From an uncultured euryarchaeote (GTDB lineage: Archaea; Thermoplasmatota; Poseidoniia; Poseidoniales; Poseidoniaceae), in NCBI GenBank assembly GCA_937881505.1, contig CALGEM010000082.1:1-6554 (forward strand): a stretch of 6,554 bases of DNA. Direction: 5' to 3'. The stretch's first letter is position 1. Each line of letters opens with the position of its first letter. The notes beneath the pieces are model-generated. The model had not been told where the DNA came from and searched no databases. It worked only from the letters and a program-made list of their open reading frames with translations. Shown piece by piece: positions 1 to 6,267 of the stretch. A program made the position numbers and the translations under genes.

Positions 1-1396
1 GAACGTGGATTGCCCAAGTTGCGGTAAACTCGCCCGCCGAGAGACCGACACCATGGACACCTTCATCGATTCCTCGTGGTATTTCCTTCGCTACACGGAT
101 GCCCTCAACGACGAAGAGGCGTTTGGGAAGACGATTGCCAACCACTGGATGAACGTGGATTTCTACTGCGGCGGCATCGAGCACGCTCAGATGCACCTCA
201 TCTACGCCCGCTTCATGACCAAAGCGCTTCGCGACCTTGGTTTGGTGGACGTTGATGAACCGTTCAACGAATTGCTTTGCCAGGGCATGGTCAACAAGGC
301 GGCGCCCTTCTGCCAGCCTTGTGGCATTACCCTTCCGACCATCCATGAGGGTCAACCCTGCCCCCACTGCAACAGTGAACTTGGCTCTCGCTCCGCCAAA
401 ATGAGCAAGTCGCTGGGCAACACCGTCTCGCCCGAGGAAATGATTGAACGCTACGGTGCAGACACTGTTCGGCTGTTCATTCTCTTCGCAGCAAACCCAA
501 CGGCCGGCATGGACTGGTCTGACGCTGCGCTTGACGCCAATCATCGCGTGATGGTGCAAATGCGAGGCATGCCAGAGCAACTGTTGGCTTGGCCCGAAGC
601 CGTTTCACCCATGGACGGCTGGTTGGAGGCACGTTTCGCGCAGCGCGTTCATGAATTCACTGAGGCCATGGAGACCTACGACTTGCGTCGAGCGGTGGAA
701 ATCTCTCACTATGAGGTCATCAAGGACATCAACTGGTATGTCCGCCGAGGCGGAGGCAACCTTGCTGTTGCCGAACGTTGGCTTCCGTTGTGGGCGCAAA
801 TGGTCTCGGTCTCAACCCCTCACTTGGCTGAAGAATGGTGGGCATCGCTCTCTTCTACCTCAGGTCTTGTCGCTGGAAGCAACCTCTCGCTTCCCGAACC
901 GCTCAGTGAAGCCCAGGTGTTGACCTTGTCAGGTGAACAGTACATCCGTGATGTCCTTGACCAAGCCCGAAAAGTTCGCAACGTGGCCGAGCGCCATCTC
1001 GGTGGACCGGCGAGCAAAGCGACCTTCGTGGTCTCACCCGAATGGAAGCGTGAGATGGCAACGGCTGCGCTGTCCTTCATCGGCGAAGGTGGTCATCCAA
1101 AGCAGTTCATCCCCGTGCTCCAGGAACTCCCGCTGGCTCAAGGCGAGCGCAAGGGTGAGATGATGGGCTTCTGGGGCAAGAAAATGCTCCCTCAAGTCTT
1201 CAAGTGGGACGATGCTTCTCGAGCCGTAATTTGTTCTGCTTTGGATGAAACATCGGTTCTTTCAGCGGCCTCGGCCTTCATCGCAGACGAGCTCCAACTC
1301 TCCGAGGTTATCATCGTGCTTGGAGAAAGCGATGCCGATGACACGGGCCGAGCAGGCTCAGCCATGCCCTTGTCGCCTGCCGTCGTCTACGCGTGA
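1..1396 (+). CDS. leuS: Leucyl-tRNA synthetase, C-terminal part (5' end outside window)
   Basis: Class I aminoacyl-tRNA synthetase that charges tRNA-Leu with leucine in the cytoplasm. The frame is open from base 2, so the Rossmann N-terminal half and the CP1 editing domain lie upstream. Seen here: a CPSC knuckle (11-22) followed by RETDTMDTFIDSSWYFLRY, typical of bacterial-type LeuRS just after the editing domain; the GGIEHAQMHLIYARF segment; a CX2C-X12-CX2C zinc-ribbon-like insertion (311-370); the KMSKS signature (398-412) followed by GADTVRLF; then the helical anticodon-binding domain. From about base 920 the protein resembles the archaeal LeuRS C-terminal domain (EQYIRDVLDQ, FVVSPEWKREM, terminal AMPLSPAVVY) and not the bacterial NGKVR-type end. 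The gene converges on the surface-protein gene with touching stop codons. Identity is very sure; the mixed domain origin is inference from remembered family motifs. Confidence 0.97.
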   Translation, partial: NVDCPSCGKLARRETDTMDTFIDSSWYFLRYTDALNDEEAFGKTIANHWMNVDFYCGGIEHAQMHLIYARFMTKALRDLGLVDVDEPFNELLCQGMVNKAAPFCQPCGITLPTIHEGQPCPHCNSELGSRSAKMSKSLGNTVSPEEMIERYGADTVRLFILFAANPTAGMDWSDAALDANHRVMVQMRGMPEQLLAWPEAVSPMDGWLEARFAQRVHEFTEAMETYDLRRAVEISHYEVIKDINWYVRRGGGNLAVAERWLPLWAQMVSVSTPHLAEEWWASLSSTSGLVAGSNLSLPEPLSEAQVLTLSGEQYIRDVLDQARKVRNVAERHLGGPASKATFVVSPEWKREMATAALSFIGEGGHPKQFIPVLQELPLAQGERKGEMMGFWGKKMLPQVFKWDDASRAVICSALDETSVLSAASAFIADELQLSEVIIVLGESDADDTGRAGSAMPLSPAVVYA

Positions 1397-4069
1397 TCAT
1401 TCCTCTTCCATCGCCGGACGGGGAGGTGGAGTATCAAACCCAACCGGTGTTTTGGGCAGAGGAGGCCCTGGTCGCTTGTTGTTGAGATAAATGGCGTAGA
1501 CCACAATGGCTCCGGTGAGCAGGAACATCATGCCCGCCAAACCAAATCCTCCGCTGTCCGCTTCACCTGATGGCGTGAGGGTGCCGGTGGCGCAACCTCG
1601 CTCGTCAACCACAGCATTGAGCGGCGAATCCAAACAGAAATCGTAGGCGTTGAATACACCGTCGTTGTCGTCATCGAGTTGGTATTGACTGCATCCGTTG
1701 GAGGAAACTTGCTCTGAAGGGTCCGTGTTTGCACATCGGTCAAGCGGGTCGAGTACGCCATCTTGGTCGTCATCATCGTCCTCAACCGCATCAATGCAGC
1801 CGTCGCCGTCGTTGTCTTGTCCAGCCTGTGCAGCACCGATGAGCCCTCGTGGGCATCGGTCAATCGGGTCTTTGACACCGTCCGCATCGTCGTCGTCGTC
1901 TTCTAGGTCGTCATGGCATCCGTCGCCATCGTGGTCGAAGGTCGCTGCCTCATCACCCCAGTTTTTCTCACCCATTGGGCATGCGTCGTTGATATCGAGC
2001 ACAGCGTCATCATCATCATCGTCATCAGCGTCCTCGTCCAAGCAGCCATCACCGTCGTAATCGTTCCAAGTGAACGAAATCCACGAATTGATGTCGTTGG
2101 GGCAGTTGTCGTCGGGAATGGAGATGCCGTCGCCGTCCTTGTCGAGGTCGCAAGCATCCCCTACACCGTCGTTATCCAGATCGGCTTGGGTGGGGTTGGC
2201 CATCGCTGGGCAGTTGTCCGCTTGGTCCACAAAACCGTCGTTATCGTTGTCTTCATCTGAGCAACCATCCGATTCAATGTCGTTTTCTTCGGTGGACACC
2301 CAGCCAACAGGGCCTTTAGGACAGAGATCGTATTCGTCAAAGATACCGTCCTCGTCATCATCCAAATCCTCGGTCAAATCCCTGCAACCGTCACTGTCGT
2401 GGTCCGACGCGCTGTTGGCAGCCCAACCCATGTCGCCGGAGGGACAATCGTCGTCTTCATTCAGCACACTGTCACCGTCGATGTCGTCGTCACATGCATC
2501 GCCAAAGGCGTCCCAATCCAAGTTCGCTTGGTCACTGTTGGCCAGTTTTGGACAATTGTCCACACCGTCCAAAACACCGTCAAGATCCAAGTCGGTTTCG
2601 TACAACCACAGACCCATGTCGTATTGTTGACGTTGGTCAAAGGCGTGTGTACCGTAGACGCCGTCGTTGTTGGAGATGAATGAAACGACCGGTGAACCGG
2701 TTGAACTCATGGCGAGCGTATCAGGAATGTCGTCGCCTTGGCCACCGGCGGAAAGAGCCCAATCCCACCCGCCGTTGGCTTGGCGCTGTCCGAGGAAGAC
2801 ATCGTGGTGGTTACCGTCGTTGATGCCATCAAGATCGGTTAAGGTGAATTCACCAAGGGTCAACGACCCAGTGGATTTTCCGGCCACGATGGAATCGCCT
2901 TGCTCGGTCAGGAGAAGGGCGACGGCGTGGTCTGCGCCGTTGCCACCAAAGCCGGTGGCGTGCAACCAGGTGCCGTTTGAGGCGATGTGAGCTTCGTAGA
3001 AGTCAACCCAAACAGCAGATGCCACTTCAAGGTCGCCAAAGGTCATGTTCTGAAGGAAATCACCGACGATGGCAACCCCACCGTCTGAACGGCCAGCGCA
3101 ATCGGTCACGGTGGCATCACTGGGGCCCCCAGCGCCTGAGGCCCACAACCAACCCCCAGAATTGTACTGGCCAACGGCGATGTTGGCGCCACCCGCGCTG
3201 GTCAAGGCGTAGTCGCCGAAACTCACCCAATCAACGAAGGAGGTAGCGAGGTAAGTTTGGCCAAACCCATCGAGGCAGAGCGAACCGGTTGCGTCCAAAT
3301 TTTCACTGGAAAAAACGGTGTGCATGTTGAGAGGTGCACCGTTTTCATCGAGCACGAGAATGGCAATGGAATCTTCTGAAATGCTTCCCGGAGCCAAATC
3401 ATCACCTGATGCAAGCGAGTCTCGATGAAGAAGGGCGAGATGGATGTGGTCATTTGAGAGCACCATGAGGTCAATGACGGATATTTGGAACGGGTTGGAA
3501 AACGCCGTTGCCCAAATCCATTCTCCAAACGGGTTCATGGCAGCCAAAAACACCGCATTTTCGTGTTCGTCTGCTGATTTGTTCAATGGCTGCAAGCCGC
3601 CCAGCGTCATGTTGCATGGGTCACCTTTGGTCATGCCACAAAAGGAACCGGCCACCAAGATGGTACCGTCGCTGAGTCGGCCCATGGCATCAATGCCGTC
3701 AAGTCCGCTGCTGGTGCCCGCCATGGTGTTGGTCCAGGTGCCGTTTTTATCCAGCCAAGCGAGAAAGAAGTCAATGCCAAATGTGGAATCTTCGCTCGAA
3801 AAGCCAATCACGTCCCCGTGGAAATCAATGGTTTGCTCAAACATGCCGCCGATGATCATGCTGCCGTTGGAGAGAGGGACCATGCCTCGGATGCGTTCGT
3901 AACTTGAACCACCTGCACTGGCCAGCCAACCGCTTTCGTTATCTTGCGAGCTGTGATTGACGGGGGAGACCTCTTCCATTGTGGGTTGAGGTTGCCACTC
4001 AACCCCCGAAAGTGGAAACATGAGGAGCATGCAGGCGGCCAAGCCGGTGAGAAACGCCTTGAAACGCAT
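1397..4069 (-). CDS. Secreted, membrane-anchored propeller and thrombospondin type-3 repeat protein
   Basis: Predicted cell-surface protein of 890 residues; function unknown. Residues 1-24 form a signal peptide (MRFK, then a hydrophobic stretch). Residues ~44-492 hold seven repeats of 61-72 residues, each opening with a form of NGxW(x)WAxxAGG and continuing to a DGxxxVxGxF-like strand, suggesting a seven-bladed beta-propeller. Residues ~493-830 hold nine Asp-rich TSP3-like calcium-binding repeats with 18 cysteines in nine pairs. Residues ~841-862 are one membrane helix, followed by a 28-residue tail beginning NNKRPGPP, probably cytoplasmic. Several N-x-S/T sequons lie in the outer part (for example N109, N153, N341, N365). 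The ATG at 4069 is preferred because GGTGA sits four bases upstream and the signal peptide then starts cleanly. An in-frame ATG at 4093 would add eight residues including three acidic ones. Role in adhesion, particle binding or calcium-stabilised surface structure is a guess. Confidence 0.9.
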   Translation of the reverse strand: MRFKAFLTGLAACMLLMFPLSGVEWQPQPTMEEVSPVNHSSQDNESGWLASAGGSSYERIRGMVPLSNGSMIIGGMFEQTIDFHGDVIGFSSEDSTFGIDFFLAWLDKNGTWTNTMAGTSSGLDGIDAMGRLSDGTILVAGSFCGMTKGDPCNMTLGGLQPLNKSADEHENAVFLAAMNPFGEWIWATAFSNPFQISVIDLMVLSNDHIHLALLHRDSLASGDDLAPGSISEDSIAILVLDENGAPLNMHTVFSSENLDATGSLCLDGFGQTYLATSFVDWVSFGDYALTSAGGANIAVGQYNSGGWLWASGAGGPSDATVTDCAGRSDGGVAIVGDFLQNMTFGDLEVASAVWVDFYEAHIASNGTWLHATGFGGNGADHAVALLLTEQGDSIVAGKSTGSLTLGEFTLTDLDGINDGNHHDVFLGQRQANGGWDWALSAGGQGDDIPDTLAMSSTGSPVVSFISNNDGVYGTHAFDQRQQYDMGLWLYETDLDLDGVLDGVDNCPKLANSDQANLDWDAFGDACDDDIDGDSVLNEDDDCPSGDMGWAANSASDHDSDGCRDLTEDLDDDEDGIFDEYDLCPKGPVGWVSTEENDIESDGCSDEDNDNDGFVDQADNCPAMANPTQADLDNDGVGDACDLDKDGDGISIPDDNCPNDINSWISFTWNDYDGDGCLDEDADDDDDDDAVLDINDACPMGEKNWGDEAATFDHDGDGCHDDLEDDDDDADGVKDPIDRCPRGLIGAAQAGQDNDGDGCIDAVEDDDDDQDGVLDPLDRCANTDPSEQVSSNGCSQYQLDDDNDGVFNAYDFCLDSPLNAVVDERGCATGTLTPSGEADSGGFGLAGMMFLLTGAIVVYAIYLNNKRPGPPLPKTPVGFDTPPPRPAMEEE
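1580..2593 (-). repeat. Array of nine thrombospondin type-3-like calcium-binding repeats
   Basis: Residues ~493-830 carry nine copies of a DxDxDG...DxCP unit. The CP-type cysteines are at residues 506, 542, 583, 620, 656, 697, 739, 779 and 812. Each has a partner (GDAC or DGC) at 526, 562, 603, 640, 676, 718, 758, 793 and 826. Spacing alternates between about 36-37 residues (canonical NPxQxDxDxDGxGDAC form) and 40-42 residues (a longer form with a GW or similar motif before DxDSDGC). Some units contain pure Asp runs (seven Asp at residues 682-688; five Asp at 724-728 and 764-768). Such repeats bind many calcium ions in characterised TSP3 proteins; calcium binding here is inferred from the Asp pattern. 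Confidence 0.88.
2594..3940 (-). repeat. Seven propeller-type repeats within the surface protein
   Basis: Residues ~44-492 contain seven diverged copies whose opening tryptophan (or its equivalent) falls at residues 48, 112, 184, 246 (Pro in this copy), 307, 368 and 435, giving spacings of 64, 72, 62, 61, 61 and 67. Each copy ends with a strand such as FLAWLDKNG, FLAAMNPFG or AILVLDENG that leads into the next. The first copy lacks this preceding strand, while a matching one (GLWLYETD, 486-493) follows the last copy, as expected if N- and C-terminal strands close the ring. The pattern resembles SBBP/beta-propeller repeats of archaeal and bacterial surface proteins. Copy number and fold are inferred by eye. 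Confidence 0.7.
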
Positions 4070-4073
4070 CGGT

Positions 4074-4078
4074 TCACC
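4074..4078 (-). promoter_or_regulatory. Probable ribosome binding site of the surface-protein gene
   Basis: On the minus strand GGTGA lies four bases before the ATG at 4069. It matches the anti-Shine-Dalgarno core, though the spacing is short. It supports this ATG over the in-frame ATG at 4093, which has no comparable purine motif upstream. Confidence 0.5.
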
Positions 4079-4144
4079 ATCGGCCTCTCGCATAAGAACC
4101 CGTCGTGCAGCCGTTTACCGGGGGAGCCTTCATTGAGTGTCGCC

Positions 4145-4152
4145 AGAGGTGA
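4145..4152 (+). promoter_or_regulatory. Strong ribosome binding site of the CDIN1-like gene
   Basis: AGAGGTGA is a near-ideal Shine-Dalgarno sequence (complementary to the UCACCU end of archaeal 16S rRNA), with six bases before the ATG at 4159. It decides the start in favour of the long form with the basic N-terminal tail, rather than an internal ATG at residue 32 or 42. Confidence 0.75.
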
Positions 4153-4158
4153 GTTATC

Positions 4159-5202
4159 ATGGGTGAATCACCTCGGCCGCGCCGACGTTCCAATCAGCGC
4201 CGAGGAGGCTCATCGAAACGACGGTACGGGGGTCCCAAGCGGGAACATCAGATGGAACGGTTTGCTTCCGAAATCAAATCCATGAACACCGAAGCAGAAC
4301 AGCGATTTGAACGCACACCCCTACCCATGGCGTTTCCCAAGGACATGGATGCGCCTCGCACCTTCCGTCTCTCATGGAAACCTGAACCGGTCCCCCTCAA
4401 GGTGGAGGAGCGCGTGGCTTCCTTTGTCGTGAAGCGAGGCGAATTTGGGTGGTTGAGTGATGAAGGCGTTGATGAAATCGCTTCCTCACTGGACGGCGAG
4501 GCGATGACCCTCGACCAAGCCCTCTCCCTCCGTTCAGCTCTGCTTCAGCAGAAGACGGTCTATTCCCATCATAAATTGAAGTCAAAGGCCCGAGAACTGG
4601 CTCGCCATTACCGCTCGGGAACCTCGGTGGTGGCGCTGTCAAAACAGTACGATTTCCCGCCCATGAACATCTTCAGGGTGGTGTTGGAAGCCATGGGTTG
4701 GTCGAAGAAGCGAATCAAGGACAGCCTGCGAAACCCGTCTTCTATGAAGCAACGAGAGCAGGACGAATTCGAAGCCGCTGAAGCGGCTGACCGCGTGTCA
4801 AGCGTTGACCAATCCGAGACGCAGGTGAAGGCTGATTTGTTTGAGGACATCCTCGCGGATTGGTTTGAGGCGCAAGGCATTCGGCTTCGCCGTCAGCCTG
4901 AGATGGTCAAGGAGCAATCCGAATTGCTGGGTCGACCTGTGCGCACACCTGATCTTCTCTTCCTCGACCATGTCTACATCAACGACCAGCCAGTGGCGTG
5001 GATTGATGCCAAGCATTTCTACGGCGCTGATGTTGAATTCCAACGAAAGAAAATGAAGAAGCAAATGAATCGCTACATTGAGGAATGGGGTAGCGGAGCC
5101 ATCATGTTCCGCCATGGATTTTCAGAAAACCTGTTTCTTCCCGGCGTGCTGATGTTGGATGCTGGACCCATCGACCTCGCTGCACTCACAGCTGAGGATT
5201 GA
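4159..5202 (+). CDS. CDIN1/C15orf41-like TPD-motif PD-(D/E)XK nuclease
   Basis: A 347-residue protein that resembles the TPD-motif family (Pfam 'TPD'; human member CDIN1, the CDAN1-interacting nuclease mutated in congenital dyserythropoietic anaemia type I). The C-terminal half has a restriction-endonuclease-like core: a helix with acidic residues (KADLFEDILADWFEAQGI, 224-241), the family signature TPDLLF with D265, the WIDAKHFYG strand with D283 and K285, and a terminal GAIMFRHGF segment that lines up with the family's last conserved block. Residues ~145-190 look like a helix-turn-helix (ARHYRSGTSVVALSKQY, then a recognition-like helix). The first 28 residues carry eleven Arg/Lys in an RGG-like tail. 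A strong ribosome binding site fixes the start. The stop overlaps the convergent pantoate kinase gene by 17 bases. Expected to be a soluble DNA-processing enzyme; substrate and role are unknown. Family call rests on remembered motifs, not on a search. Confidence 0.85.
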   Translation: MGESPRPRRRSNQRRGGSSKRRYGGPKREHQMERFASEIKSMNTEAEQRFERTPLPMAFPKDMDAPRTFRLSWKPEPVPLKVEERVASFVVKRGEFGWLSDEGVDEIASSLDGEAMTLDQALSLRSALLQQKTVYSHHKLKSKARELARHYRSGTSVVALSKQYDFPPMNIFRVVLEAMGWSKKRIKDSLRNPSSMKQREQDEFEAAEAADRVSSVDQSETQVKADLFEDILADWFEAQGIRLRRQPEMVKEQSELLGRPVRTPDLLFLDHVYINDQPVAWIDAKHFYGADVEFQRKKMKKQMNRYIEEWGSGAIMFRHGFSENLFLPGVLMLDAGPIDLAALTAED

Positions 5203-6220
5203 GGTCGGCAATCGACGAGGTCATCGTCGCAAACCCAAGCGCTTCGGCCTCGGCCGCAATCGCTTGCATATCGCCTTCCCCGATCGGTTCATTCAGTTGA
5301 CGAGGCACAACCACCACCGAACTTCCCAACATGCACAGACGGACAGCGAGGGTGGCTTGAGCCTCAATGGATTGAACGGCTTCCAGCACGCTGCGATAAA
5401 GCCGAGCGCGCTCTTCCTCCTCGAGCATGCCCGACTGTGTCGCAAAGAGCCGAGACTGCGTCAACACATCGGGCCAACGTCCGACATGCCATGGACCTAA
5501 GGCCAAGGCATCAACACAAGCGTTGCCTGCCTCGGTGATGGAGCGTTGCCAATCCGGGTCGTCGATGTAGGTGGACGTATGGCGCTCTTCGTGTGGATTC
5601 CAAATCAACAACACCTCAGCGTCGCAGGAAAAACCCACCGCTTCGCCTGGCCATCCTGGGGCACCGGGGGCTCTTCGTAACTCAACGCCCCCAACCGTTG
5701 CACCGAGCACATCCCCGAGGCCTGCGCCGTGTGCGCGTTCAATTCGGTGAGCGATTTTCAGGTACTGCACCAAGCGCCCGCGTCCGGTCAAGGCGTGAAC
5801 GGCTTTGCCAAGCCCGACCAACCCCGCCGCTGACATTCCGAACCCTTGGCTGGTGGGGCATTCCAATCGAACATTGATTTCCATCCATTCCTCTGGACGA
5901 AGCAGCGTAGCATCCCTGCACGCCTCAAGAAAATCAAGGTACAACTCGGTGTTCTCAAGATGCTCGCCGTACATATCGGCTACTGAAATGACCGAGGGCT
6001 TAGGTTCTAGAGCGGGACGTGGTTGGTCGGGAGCGACACCGCTCATCTTCCAAGCATCGCCCAGGTCAATGCGATGAAGCGTGGCGTTGACTTCCACACC
6101 ATGGTGAATGGAAAATCCTGCACCTCGGCTTCCTTGGCTTCGCATCAGTGCATTGGATTTGTCAACGGTGAACAGGAGAGTAATGTGTCCACCGCAGCGC
6201 TGAACGGTCGTGGACGTCAT
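5186..6220 (-). CDS. Pantoate kinase (archaeal CoA biosynthesis, GHMP family)
   Basis: Phosphorylates pantoate to 4-phosphopantoate with ATP; phosphopantothenate synthetase then acts on it. This is the archaeal replacement for the bacterial pantothenate synthetase/pantothenate kinase steps, in the cytoplasm. With the ATG at 6220 the protein has 344 residues. Seen: an N-terminal GHITLLF segment (11-17, equivalent to the family's PGHITGFF), SRGAGFS (31-37), the GHMP ATP-binding loop PTSQGFGMSAAG (122-133), AHGAGLGDVLGATVGG (163-178) followed by an RRAPGAPG stretch, and a C-terminal MLGSSVVVV segment. The family N-terminus favours ATG 6220. An upstream TTG at 6271, overlapping the rpoD stop as TTGA, would add 17 residues and permit coupled translation, but nothing in the extension looks conserved. 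No clear ribosome binding site precedes ATG 6220. The gene lies about 47 bases after rpoD on the same strand, so co-transcription is likely. Confidence 0.9.
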   Translation of the reverse strand: MTSTTVQRCGGHITLLFTVDKSNALMRSQGSRGAGFSIHHGVEVNATLHRIDLGDAWKMSGVAPDQPRPALEPKPSVISVADMYGEHLENTELYLDFLEACRDATLLRPEEWMEINVRLECPTSQGFGMSAAGLVGLGKAVHALTGRGRLVQYLKIAHRIERAHGAGLGDVLGATVGGVELRRAPGAPGWPGEAVGFSCDAEVLLIWNPHEERHTSTYIDDPDWQRSITEAGNACVDALALGPWHVGRWPDVLTQSRLFATQSGMLEEEERARLYRSVLEAVQSIEAQATLAVRLCMLGSSVVVVPRQLNEPIGEGDMQAIAAEAEALGFATMTSSIADLNPQL

Positions 6221-6267
6221 CGGACTGAGCGAGGCGGTCAAGGCTGATGAACCCCGCGCTGAAGTCT

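Larger units (their letters stand above)
4070..4158. promoter_or_regulatory. Divergent intergenic region between surface-protein and nuclease genes
   Basis: These 89 bases separate two outward-pointing genes, so both promoters should lie here or inside the opposite gene's 5' end. I see no convincing archaeal TATA box or purine-rich BRE on either strand; the region is fairly GC-rich. The calls supported are the two ribosome-binding sites at its edges. Promoter presence is inferred from gene orientation only. Confidence 0.4.

Noticed and set aside
1..1396. Bacterial origin of the whole window, suggested by the LeuRS core
   Set aside because: The LeuRS C-terminal domain, pantoate kinase, RpoD-like fragment and CDIN1-like nuclease are all archaeal in type, so a bacterial source is unlikely.
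1760..2030. Possible CRISPR or non-coding microsatellite because of CATCATCATC/GTCGTCGTC tracts
   Set aside because: The tracts are in frame within Asp-rich calcium-binding repeats, with no regular repeat-spacer structure.
1698..2630. Long open frames on the plus strand rich in Ser/Pro, opposite the TSP3 array, and similar minus-strand frames rich in Thr/Met
   Set aside because: They are by-products of the repetitive GAC/GAT codons: reading Asp-rich repeats in other frames yields Ser-, Thr- or Val-rich strings. No ribosome binding site or family motif supports them.
3444..3902. 152-codon open frame on the plus strand opposite the propeller repeats
   Set aside because: It lies entirely inside a well-supported gene, has no recognisable domain and no ribosome binding site.
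4070..4093. Upstream in-frame ATG at 4093 for the surface protein
   Set aside because: It would put three acidic residues ahead of the signal peptide and lacks a purine motif; ATG 4069 has GGTGA just upstream.
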